Positions 1 to 5,935 of a stretch of DNA of 27,299 nucleotides are shown one piece after another. Every line of letters begins with the position of its first letter. The stretch's first letter is position 1. Location of the stretch: positions 1 through 27,299 of IMG/VR virus record IMGVR_UViG_3300037076_000286. One strand, written 5' to 3'. This DNA is from a virus. The notes beneath the pieces were generated by a model. It saw only the letters and a program-made list of their open reading frames with translations, was not told the DNA's origin and ran no database searches. A program made the translations under genes and the position numbers.

Positions 1-2
1 AA

Positions 3-545
3 CAGGGGAGCGACGATGAGAAAAACGCCATCGTCGACACGATGCTGCAGCGGATCGAACAGCACCGCGGCTACCTCGTCGCTGCGACCAACTACGCCGA
101 GGCGATTGACCAGGCGATCTGGCGGCGCTTTGACATGCACATCACGCTCGAACTGCCGGGGCAGGGCGAACGCGAGCGCATTCTCGCGCGCTATTTTGCC
201 CCCTTCGTTCTGCCGAAGGCGGCGCTCCACGTCCTCGCCGAATCCTGCGAAACAGCGTCGCCGGCGCTGATGCGGGCGCTGGCCGAGAACATCAAACGCG
301 CGCTGATCGTCGGCCCGAAGCTTGGGGCCGACATGGACAAACGCGCGGTGTTCGGCCGCGTGCTTAGCGCGATCCATCCCCATCCCGATCTCGGCAAGCC
401 GCGGCTATGGAGCCTCGGGGTCGCCGATCCGGCGATTGCGGCGTTGCCTTGGCCGCTGACGCGTGACGGCGAGGTGGCCGAGGTCGCCGCCGCGCCGACC
501 ATCTCGTGCGCCGGCGTCGTTCCGTTTCGGCGCCCAGCGCCATGA
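3..545 (+). CDS. AAA-type ATPase, C-terminal part (5' end outside window)
   Basis: The frame is open from the first bases of the window with no start before position 42, and the residues before that methionine (QGSDDEKNAIVDTMLQ) read as normal AAA sequence, so the gene begins outside the window. The visible part carries the sensor-1/second-region-of-homology pattern VAATNYAEAIDQAIWRRFD, where VAATN is sensor 1 and the RRFD arginine is the usual finger position. A small helical lid-like region with GERERILARYF follows. AAA ATPases of this type use ATP hydrolysis to remodel proteins or complexes. Walker A and B are not in view, so the substrate cannot be guessed. The stop codon overlaps the start of the next gene (ATGA), which suggests coupled translation in the early phage operon. 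The family call is firm; the role is unknown. Confidence 0.8.
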   Translation, partial: QGSDDEKNAIVDTMLQRIEQHRGYLVAATNYAEAIDQAIWRRFDMHITLELPGQGERERILARYFAPFVLPKAALHVLAESCETASPALMRALAENIKRALIVGPKLGADMDKRAVFGRVLSAIHPHPDLGKPRLWSLGVADPAIAALPWPLTRDGEVAEVAAAPTISCAGVVPFRRPAP

Positions 546-1690
546 ACATCCATCCGCTCGCCAATCTCTTTCCGATGATGGAAGGCGACGACCTAGCGGC
601 GCTCGTCGACGATATCAAGGCGCACGGGCTGCGCGAAACGATCGTGCTGCTCGACGGCGCAATCCTCGACGGGCGCAACCGCTTCCGCGCTTGTGAGATC
701 GCCGGCGTAACGCCGCGCTTTCGCAGCTATTTGGGCGAGAATCCTCTTGCTTACGTCCTCAGCCTCAACCTGGCGCGGCGGCATTTGAACGAAAGCCAGC
801 GCGCCATGGTGGCGGCGCGGCTGGAGACGATGCGGCCGGGGCGGCCGGGAAAAGACGCAAATTTGCGTGTTTCGCGCGGTGAAGCGGCCGCAGCGTTGCA
901 CGTCAGCGCGCGCAGCGTCTGCGACGCCGCCAAGGTCAGTTCGGACGCGGTGCCCGAACTCAAGGCGGCCGTCGATCAAGGTGCGCTTTCCGTCAGCGCC
1001 GCAGCGAAGGCGCGCGCGCTGACGCCGGAGATCCAACGCGAGATCGCGGCCCGCGCTAGCGCGGGCGAGGCGCGAGCGGCGCAGACGATCATCAAGCGTG
1101 CGGCGCGCGATGAACGTGAAGCGGACCTTGGCGCGCGGCAGTGTGCGCTCCCTGAGGCGAAATTCGGCGTCATCCTCGCCGATCCGGAATGGCGGTTCGA
1201 GCCATGGTCGCGCGACAGCGGCCTCGACCGCGCCGCCGACAACCACTATCCGACCAGCGCGGTCGAGGAAATCGCGGCGCGCGACGTCGCTTCGATCGCC
1301 GCCGACGATTGCGTGCTGTTCCTCTGGGCGACGGCGCCGATGCTGCCACAGGCGCTCGTCGTGATGGCGGCGTGGGGCTTTGAATATCGGTCGCATGTCG
1401 TGTGGGCGAAGGATCGAACCGGGACCGGCTACTGGTTTCGCAACGCCCATGAGCTGCTGCTGGTGGGCGTGCGCGGCGCGATTCCGGCCCCGGCGATGGG
1501 GACGCAATGGGACTCGCTGATTGCCGAAGACCTCGGCGAACACTCAGCTAAGCCTGCCGCCTTCCTGACGATGATAGAACACTACTTCCCTAACCTTCCC
1601 AAGATCGAACTGAATCGGCGCGGGCCGGCGGCCAAGGGCTGGGCGGCGTGGGGGAACGAAGCGACAGAGACGGCGTCGCCGCCGGAGTGA
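542..1690 (+). CDS. ParB-like N-terminal domain fused to MT-A70 adenine methyltransferase
   Basis: The ATG at 542 is chosen because it overlaps the upstream stop as ATGA and gives a natural ParB-type N-terminus (MNIHPLANLFPMMEG); an in-frame start at 506 only adds low-complexity residues. Residues ~1-160 look like a ParB/sulfiredoxin-like domain (ILDGRNRFRACEIAGV) followed by a helix-turn-helix-like part (EAAAALHVSARSVCDAAKV). Residues ~205-370 look like an MT-A70 methyltransferase: ILADPEWRF contains the catalytic motif at D214-W217, followed by FLWATAPM, VVWAKDRTGTGYWFRNAHE and KPAAFLTMIE. MT-A70 enzymes transfer a methyl group from S-adenosylmethionine to adenine N6; in phages the substrate is presumably DNA. 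The motif is DPEW rather than the common DPPW. The 382-residue domain pairing is frequent in proteobacterial prophages and may protect phage DNA or mark regulatory sites. The target sequence is unknown. Confidence 0.88.
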   Translation: MNIHPLANLFPMMEGDDLAALVDDIKAHGLRETIVLLDGAILDGRNRFRACEIAGVTPRFRSYLGENPLAYVLSLNLARRHLNESQRAMVAARLETMRPGRPGKDANLRVSRGEAAAALHVSARSVCDAAKVSSDAVPELKAAVDQGALSVSAAAKARALTPEIQREIAARASAGEARAAQTIIKRAARDEREADLGARQCALPEAKFGVILADPEWRFEPWSRDSGLDRAADNHYPTSAVEEIAARDVASIAADDCVLFLWATAPMLPQALVVMAAWGFEYRSHVVWAKDRTGTGYWFRNAHELLLVGVRGAIPAPAMGTQWDSLIAEDLGEHSAKPAAFLTMIEHYFPNLPKIELNRRGPAAKGWAAWGNEATETASPPE

Positions 1691-1707
1691 TTTTCGAGGG
1701 GGATTGT

Positions 1708-2151
1708 ATGGGCGTGACGTTGAGCGCGGCGCAGATTCGCGAGGCGCAGATCTACGATCAGGGATTTCAGGCGGGCAAAGCGGCTGGCTGGCGCGCGGCG
1801 TTGCGCGAGACGACCAGCACGCGCCACACTGAAGCGGGCGCGATCGCCGATAGTGTGGTGCGCGAGGTAGCGCGGCGGTATTCGCTGACCGAAGCGGAGA
1901 TGATCGGCCACGCCGGCCGCTTGGCGCTCTCCCATCCGCGCTTTCTCGCCTGCTGGGTTGCAGCACGACTGTCGGGTCTGAGCAAGATCGCACTTGGCGA
2001 ACAGCTGAAGCGCGACGCGACGACGGTCGCCTACCAGCTGCATATCTTCGAAACGCGCGCCGCGCTCGACGCCAGTCTGATGGTTGAGGCGCGCGCGGTC
2101 GCCCTGGCGATCGGCCGCGAATTGCCGGACGAAGCGAGGGCGCCGCAATGA
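1708..2151 (+). CDS. DnaA domain IV-like DNA-binding protein
   Basis: This 147-residue protein starts at ATG 1708, preceded by a purine-rich GAGGGGGA ribosome-binding site at 1696-1703; a longer in-frame start at 1648 would lie inside the methyltransferase gene. Residues ~50-125 resemble the C-terminal double-strand-binding domain of the replication initiator DnaA: VAARLSGLSKIALGEQ matches the helix-turn-helix region and KRDATTVAYQ matches the signature loop (R-D-x-T-T-V). No AAA motor is present, so it cannot act as a full initiator. By position among replication and regulatory genes it probably binds DNA as a regulator or helps at the phage origin. Its stop overlaps the next start (ATGA). 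The fold call is by motif only. Confidence 0.7.
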   Translation: MGVTLSAAQIREAQIYDQGFQAGKAAGWRAALRETTSTRHTEAGAIADSVVREVARRYSLTEAEMIGHAGRLALSHPRFLACWVAARLSGLSKIALGEQLKRDATTVAYQLHIFETRAALDASLMVEARAVALAIGRELPDEARAPQ

Positions 2152-2399
2152 GCTTTCTCGCCCGCGGGATCGAAGGCCTGCCGTTCGCTCCGATTGTGAT
2201 CGGCGGCTCATGTCGGCGACGGACCGTCGACGATGGCGATCATCCATCGCCGGCGATTCTCGCGGTGATGGCGCTCCGATACGGCTCATGCCGTTGGCCG
2301 ATCGGTCATCCAAAGCAAGAGGGATTTTGCTTCTGCAGCGCCTCGCGCGCGCCTGGCAAGCCTTACTGCGCCGAGCATAGCGCGTGGGCGCGGGGCTGA
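2148..2399 (+). CDS. GcrA-like C-terminal domain mini-protein
   Basis: This 83-residue protein starts on ATGA overlapping the previous stop. Its C-terminal half has the pattern CRWPIGHPKQEGFCFCS followed by KPYCAEH (C48, C63, C74, H77), which is the pattern seen in GcrA-family proteins. GcrA is an alphaproteobacterial transcription factor that acts with sigma-70 at GANTC sites methylated by CcrM. Caulobacter GcrA is about twice as long and has an N-terminal helix-turn-helix that I cannot find here, so this copy appears to keep only the C-terminal part. It could act as a decoy or partner of host sigma-70/GcrA, or work with the neighbouring DnaA-like DNA-binding protein; both are inferences. 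GcrA-like genes occur in alphaproteobacterial prophages, which supports the host assignment. Confidence 0.65.
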   Translation: MSFLARGIEGLPFAPIVIGGSCRRRTVDDGDHPSPAILAVMALRYGSCRWPIGHPKQEGFCFCSASRAPGKPYCAEHSAWARG

Positions 2400-2400
2400 G

Positions 2401-2607
2401 ATGACTACGTCCCGCCATTCCTGGAAGCCGCCCGTGCGCTTCCCGTTCAAGACCGAGCGCGAGTGCCGGCGCTGCGGGTTGATCCGCGTCACCCGCCATG
2501 AGGTAGGCGAACGCGTCGTTCCTTGGGTCGAGTTCTGGCGTGATGGCGTGCGGTTGGAGGTGTGCGGAACGCCGGCGTGTGAGCCGGGGGAGATCGGTCG
2601 GGTATGA
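2401..2607 (+). CDS. Small four-cysteine protein of unknown function
   Basis: This 68-residue protein starts one base after the previous stop and its own stop overlaps the next start (ATGA), so it sits in the translationally coupled early cluster. It contains ECRRCGLIR (C22, C25) and VCGTPAC (C55, C60), a spacing that could hold one zinc ion as a small zinc ribbon. I recognise no family. Codon use and tight packing support a real gene. Small zinc-binding proteins at this position in phage early regions are often nucleic-acid-binding or inhibitors of host proteins, but nothing in this sequence decides between these. Confidence 0.6.
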   Translation: MTTSRHSWKPPVRFPFKTERECRRCGLIRVTRHEVGERVVPWVEFWRDGVRLEVCGTPACEPGEIGRV

Positions 2608-3737
2608 GCGGGCCAGGTTTGACGTGGGCAATCGCCCAGAAGGGTTCGGGGCCCGGCATGCAGGCGTTGCTGCTGACGCTCGGACTGAGTGCGACCGACC
2701 CAAGCCAGCTTTGCGAGCTGCCGATCGGCTTACTCGCTGAACGCACGCGCCAGTCGCGCCGCAGCGTATCGCGGCTGCTCGCTGAGCTCGAACAGATGGG
2801 CGTGATCGAGCGCGACGACCGATATGTGGCCTATGGCGATCGCAAGTTGATCGTCCGGCTACGGCTCGATCGAGAGGTGCGGCTGCTGACGCTGACTGAG
2901 CGCAACGCTATGCCCGCAAGTCATGGAGTGGAGGACGCGGCTTCTGACGATCCGAAAGACGCGGAGACGAGCGAAACAGGTCGTGCCAATCCTGCAGAGA
3001 GGTCGTGCCAATCCTGCAGAGAGGTCATGCCAAAAGCGACAACAGGTCGTGCCAATCCTGCATCCCCACCATTATATACGAATCTAGAAGAATCTCTCTC
3101 AAACGCGAGCGCGAGCGCCCGCGAAGGCGAGAGAGAGAAGTTTATAGAATTTCAGAAAAGACTTCGCGACGACCAGAAACGCTTCGCCGCCAACTATCCC
3201 GGCATCGCCGGGATGGACCTGGAGCGTGTCGAACAGGAGCTCGGCCGGCTCAACCTCGGCGATCGCGACATCGCGATCCGCGAAGCGGCGCATTACGCGG
3301 CCGAGTTCAAGGCGTCGAAGAAAACCTTTCCGAAGGAAGCCTGGCGCTGGATCGCCGCGCGCGATTTCGATCGGCTCGCCGAAGTGCGCCAGGCCAAGGC
3401 GGAAAAGGCCGGGCTGAAAGCGCCGCTCGTGCCGGTGCGCAAGGGCACGCGGGCCGGCGACACATGGGAAGCGAGCGATCGCCGCACCGGCAAGAAGGGC
3501 TACTGGACTTGGTCGGACGAGCACCGCTGCCAGGTCAGCTGGCGGCCGACGTTGTTCCCACCGGAATCGGCCGCCGCGGCCGCGCTGGAAGCGGAGCCTG
3601 CCGCGCCCGCGCCGCGGGTCGCCGCCGACGCCTGGAAGACGCTCGCGGCGCGCATCAACCCGCAACCCGTAAACCCTGATCCAGATCCTGTCGAAGGGAC
3701 CGCCGGACCGCCAGACGATGAAATTCCGTTCGAGTGA
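2604..3737 (+). CDS. Phage replication initiator-like protein (winged helix, O-like) containing iterons
   Basis: This is a 377-residue protein. Residues ~35-85 form a winged helix-turn-helix (LAERTRQSRRSVSRLLAELE then MGVIERDD), typical of phage replication initiators and regulators. Residues ~95-160 are a low-complexity, Ser/Thr/Ala-rich linker whose DNA carries four 22-bp direct repeats followed by AT-rich sequence. Residues ~175-270 are helical (EKFIEFQKRLRDDQKRFAANY), followed by a basic region and an acidic tail ending DDEIPFE. That tail resembles the C-terminal acidic tip of single-strand-binding proteins. In lambda the O initiator gene likewise contains ori inside its linker-coding part, so I infer that this protein binds the repeats within its own gene. 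No helicase-loader gene is visible next to it. The detailed family is not certain. Confidence 0.7.
   Translation: MSGPGLTWAIAQKGSGPGMQALLLTLGLSATDPSQLCELPIGLLAERTRQSRRSVSRLLAELEQMGVIERDDRYVAYGDRKLIVRLRLDREVRLLTLTERNAMPASHGVEDAASDDPKDAETSETGRANPAERSCQSCREVMPKATTGRANPASPPLYTNLEESLSNASASAREGEREKFIEFQKRLRDDQKRFAANYPGIAGMDLERVEQELGRLNLGDRDIAIREAAHYAAEFKASKKTFPKEAWRWIAARDFDRLAEVRQAKAEKAGLKAPLVPVRKGTRAGDTWEASDRRTGKKGYWTWSDEHRCQVSWRPTLFPPESAAAAALEAEPAAPAPRVAADAWKTLAARINPQPVNPDPDPVEGTAGPPDDEIPFE
2978..3065 (+). repeat. Four 22-bp direct repeats (iterons), putative phage replication origin
   Basis: Repeats start at 2978, 3000, 3022 and 3044 with an exact 22-bp period. The first 19 bases, aggtcgtgccaatcctgca, are identical in copies 1, 2 and 4. 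Copy 3 keeps only aggtc-tgccaa and then diverges. Because 22 is not a multiple of three, successive copies are read in different frames (GRANPAE, RSCQSCRE, then GRANPA again), so the repetition is conserved as DNA and not as peptide. This matches the lambda ori layout, where iterons bound by O lie inside the O gene. Confidence 0.75.
3070..3160. other. AT-rich stretch next to iterons, candidate DNA unwinding element
   Basis: In otherwise GC-rich DNA, 3071-3100 is about 70% A+T (attatatacg, then two AATCT-containing decamers) and 3141-3160 is about 80% A+T. Between them lies a purine-rich strand (gcgagagagagaag). The stretch begins immediately after the last iteron. Lambda-type origins place an AT-rich unwinding region directly beside the iterons, so this is the expected melting site. 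It is part of the coding sequence of the replication protein. Confidence 0.55.
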
Positions 3738-3779
3738 GCGTCGTTTCAGTGCGTTGGGTGGTCGACAGGGAGCTTCGAC

Positions 3780-4406
3780 ATGAAGACACGCAGCGCGGCG
3801 AACGGCGGAACTTTCCGAGGGGCCGACGACGAAGACAAGCTGGTCGAGCCGGCCAAGCTTGAAGTCGACGGTTTGCGTTGGGCGGTGGCTCGGGTCGCAC
3901 CGGGAACTGAGCGACGTGTGACGCGCGATCTCGCCGGCGAGGGGTATCGGCCCTACTGCCCATTGGGGCGAAAGCTTTCGATGCGGGGGCGCGCGATCGT
4001 GAACGGCGCGAAGTGCCGTCGCCGCATCATGCGGCAATTCGTGGTGTTTTCGGGCTATGTTTTCATTGGTTGTGCGCTGGGTCACGAGGTCGGACGCAAG
4101 ATCTATGATCGTTGGGACAACCGCGTCGGCGTCGTGCTCGGCGACGCAGCGGGTACGACCTTCATCGCGCCCGAAATCGTCGTCGAGATCAACAAGCTCG
4201 AGATCGCCGGCCGATGGTGGGATAATTGGGCCGTCCAGACGCACCTGCGGCCGGGCAAGAAAGTCCTGGTCACCGATGGCCCGTTCCGCGATATGCGCGG
4301 GATCATTGAAGCGTTGCCGGCGGAGATGCGCGTGACGGTCGATCTCAGGCTGTTCGGCCGTGCGACGCCAGTGATGTTTGACGCCGGCCAACTCGAGTTG
4401 GTGTGA
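3780..4406 (+). CDS. NusG/RfaH-like transcription elongation protein
   Basis: This 208-residue protein has a good AGGGAG ribosome-binding site at 3767-3772, 7 bases before the ATG. After a ~30-residue charged leader, residues ~32-145 fit the NusG N-terminal domain (LRWAVARVAPGTERRVTRDL, then GYRPYCPLGRK and FVVFSGYVFIG). Residues ~155-190 fit a KOW domain (LRPGKKVLVTDGPFRDMRGI). NusG family proteins bind the RNA polymerase clamp and alter pausing or termination; specialised paralogues such as RfaH act on long operons. It is the last gene before the regulatory gap and the >20-kb late region, so an antitermination role for late transcription is a reasonable inference. It is not the host housekeeping nusG, which normally lies next to secE and rplK. 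Confidence 0.82.
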   Translation: MKTRSAANGGTFRGADDEDKLVEPAKLEVDGLRWAVARVAPGTERRVTRDLAGEGYRPYCPLGRKLSMRGRAIVNGAKCRRRIMRQFVVFSGYVFIGCALGHEVGRKIYDRWDNRVGVVLGDAAGTTFIAPEIVVEINKLEIAGRWWDNWAVQTHLRPGKKVLVTDGPFRDMRGIIEALPAEMRVTVDLRLFGRATPVMFDAGQLELV

Positions 4407-4436
4407 ACTGGACGGAGGACGAGCGATAAACCGCGC

Positions 4437-4466
4437 TTGTCAACTTGAGCCGACTTGAGCTAAACG
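4437..4466 (+). promoter_or_regulatory. Candidate late promoter with tandem ACTTGAGC repeats in its spacer
   Basis: TTGTCA at 4437-4442 could serve as a -35 element and TAAACG at 4461-4466 as a weak -10 element, 18 bases apart. The spacer is filled by two copies of ACTTGAGC (4443-4450 and 4453-4460) separated by CG. It lies in the only sizeable non-coding gap between the early and late genes and points toward the late operon. The -10 match is poor and alphaproteobacterial promoters vary, so this is tentative. Confidence 0.3.
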
Positions 4467-4499
4467 AGTCGCCAGCGCGATTCGCCTAAAGAGTCGGCT
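4448..4499. repeat. Inverted repeat AGCCGACT / AGTCGGCT enclosing three GANTC sites
   Basis: AGCCGACT at 4448-4455 and AGTCGGCT at 4492-4499 are perfect reverse complements with a 36-base interval. Within or at the edge of the interval lie GAGTC (4466-4470), GATTC (4479-4483) and GAGTC (4491-4495). GANTC is the CcrM methylation site of alphaproteobacteria and is recognised by GcrA when methylated. The region is non-coding and precedes the late genes. Confidence 0.5.
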
Positions 4500-4510
4500 T
4501 CCACGGAAGT

Positions 4511-4526
4511 GTTGCAAATTTGCAAC
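4511..4526. promoter_or_regulatory. Perfect 16-bp palindrome GTTGCAAATTTGCAAC, candidate operator
   Basis: GTTGCAAATTTGCAAC equals its own reverse complement over all 16 bases, with no loop, as expected for the binding site of a dimeric regulator. It lies in the non-coding gap 55 bases upstream of the first late gene and is AT-richer than its surroundings. No cognate regulator can be assigned from this window. Confidence 0.5.
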
Positions 4527-4580
4527 CCCACCGTGCCGCCGCATTGGTGAAAGCGCTTTTTATCCCCTCGTGAGCCGTCC

Positions 4581-5147
4581 ATGCAGATCGTCGCCAGGTT
4601 CGACGACGGCGCAATCACGCGCCTGCAAACGCGGCTCAACGCCTTGGCGGAAAACGGCCGAGTCGAGATGGCCGCGGCGCTCAACGCCGCAGGGCTCAGT
4701 CTTCGCCGCAAGACCGTCGCCGCCGAGACGCCGCAGACCGGGCTCGCCGAAAGCGTCATCGATCGCGCGCAGCAGACGATCGACGCCAGCGCAGCGACGC
4801 TCATCTTCACGATCGTCGCGCGTGGCGGCAGCGTCCGATTGAAATACTTCGGCGCGAAGGAAGGTGGGGGAGGGGTCACGGCCCATCCCTGGGGGAGGGT
4901 GACCTTCTATTCGGGTGATTTTATCACCTCAGGTAGGCCCGGCGCTCGCGCTGCATCGCCGAAGCTTGGCGGCCACGTCTACACCAATGTTGGCGGCGGC
5001 AAGTGGCACGGCAAGATCAAGCAAGTCCGTCCCGGCCTGTTCATCCCAACCGAACTGACGCTAGGCAAGACGGTCGCGGCTTTCAAAGACGGCGGTCCCG
5101 CCGCGCTCCAGGCGATCATCGCGCACGTCGTCGCCATCCTTCAGTGA
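4581..5147 (+). CDS. Putative minor tail protein Z-like / tail completion protein
   Basis: This 188-residue protein is the first gene of the late region. It starts with QIVARFDDGAITRLQTRLN and ends with VRPGLFIPTEL plus a helical tail. The length and the layout, an N-terminal helix pair about arginine-rich LSLRRKTVAAETPQTGL and a C-terminal basic strand region, resemble the lambda gpZ family (192 residues), whose members complete the head-proximal end of the tail. Against this, gpZ normally lies downstream of the capsid gene, whereas this one precedes terminase. No strong Shine-Dalgarno sequence precedes the ATG. The family call rests on general pattern and should be treated as tentative. Confidence 0.45.
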   Translation: MQIVARFDDGAITRLQTRLNALAENGRVEMAAALNAAGLSLRRKTVAAETPQTGLAESVIDRAQQTIDASAATLIFTIVARGGSVRLKYFGAKEGGGGVTAHPWGRVTFYSGDFITSGRPGARAASPKLGGHVYTNVGGGKWHGKIKQVRPGLFIPTELTLGKTVAAFKDGGPAALQAIIAHVVAILQ

Positions 5148-5287
5148 AGGCGCGCGGTTCGGCCCACCAGGTGCGGGTCCTTCCCCGGCCCCCCGACGAC
5201 CCACGGGTCGGAAACTGCGGTTTGGCGCTAGTTGCAGTCGTTTTTGAAGCCTAAAGCTGGGCTAAAGCCCTAAAGAGGCGGCGTTTT
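5148..5287. other. Non-coding gap before terminase; candidate cos/packaging region
   Basis: This 140-base gap sits directly before the small terminase gene, where lambda-like phages place cos. It contains a G/C-rich segment (ggtccttccccggcccccc), a near-palindrome GACCC-AC-GGGTC at about 5199-5210, an ACTGC/GCAGT inverted pair, and near 5255-5274 three copies of CTAAAG with a GGGCT-AA-AGCCC palindrome. Terminase binding sites are often short repeats of this kind. There is no sequence proof of cutting, so the assignment is by position and repeat content only. Confidence 0.3.
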
Positions 5288-5935
5288 ATGGAAGAGCCGC
5301 AGATCGTCCGAAAAGGCGAGTTTGCGGAGCTGCTGGGCGTCACGGCCGGGCGCATCTCGCAATTGATCGCCGAGAAGAAGCTTCGGCCTCCGGCGCTGGT
5401 CGGCGAAGGGCGCGCGGCGCGTATCGTCGTGCCTCTTGCGCGCCAGCAGCTCAAGGAAGCGCTGGACCCGGCGCAGCGGTTCGGCCTCAACGGCATCACG
5501 ACGCGACTCGACGCGCCGCCAGCTCCGCCGCGCGCTCCCGTCGTGGCGATCGCGCCGATCGCTGACCCGGCGCCGATCGACGATACGGTCGAGACCAAGA
5601 TCAAGGCCGAGAAGCTGCGCCAGGCGCAGCTGATGACGTCTCGGCTCGAGGAAGAGGATCGCGCGCGCCGCGGCGTCTATGTCGAAGTGGCGGCGGTCCG
5701 AGCCGAAATGACGCGACTCGTCGGCGACATGCTGAAGATCTTCGAGGGCTGGTTACCCAACCTAGCATCCGACTTTGTGGCTGAGTTCAAGATTCCGCCC
5801 CGCGATGCGTTGCACCGCGCGCGCAAATCCTTCGTTCGTGCGCGGGAACAAGCTTCTCAAGCCGCGGCAGCGAGCGCCGCGAGACAATCGAAGGTCGTCT
5901 CCGACGACGAGACTCAGCCGACGTCGGTTCAATGA
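5288..5935 (+). CDS. Terminase small subunit, lambda Nu1-like
   Basis: This 215-residue protein (lambda gpNu1 has 181) binds the packaging site and hands DNA to the large subunit. Residues ~7-35 form the Nu1-type winged-helix start (GEFAELLGVTAGRISQLIAE) followed by the wing (GEGRAARIVV). A Pro/Ala linker spans ~75-100. The C-terminal half is helical and charged (KIKAEKLRQAQLMTSRLEEE), as in other Nu1/terS proteins that use it to contact the large subunit. An AGAGG-type ribosome-binding site precedes the ATG. The stop overlaps the start of the large subunit gene (ATGA), as expected for stoichiometric partners. Confidence 0.85.
   Translation: MEEPQIVRKGEFAELLGVTAGRISQLIAEKKLRPPALVGEGRAARIVVPLARQQLKEALDPAQRFGLNGITTRLDAPPAPPRAPVVAIAPIADPAPIDDTVETKIKAEKLRQAQLMTSRLEEEDRARRGVYVEVAAVRAEMTRLVGDMLKIFEGWLPNLASDFVAEFKIPPRDALHRARKSFVRAREQASQAAAASAARQSKVVSDDETQPTSVQ

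Noticed and set aside
2978-3065. CRISPR-like array
   Set aside because: The repeats are back-to-back with a 22-bp period and no spacers, lie inside a coding gene, and have no cas genes nearby.
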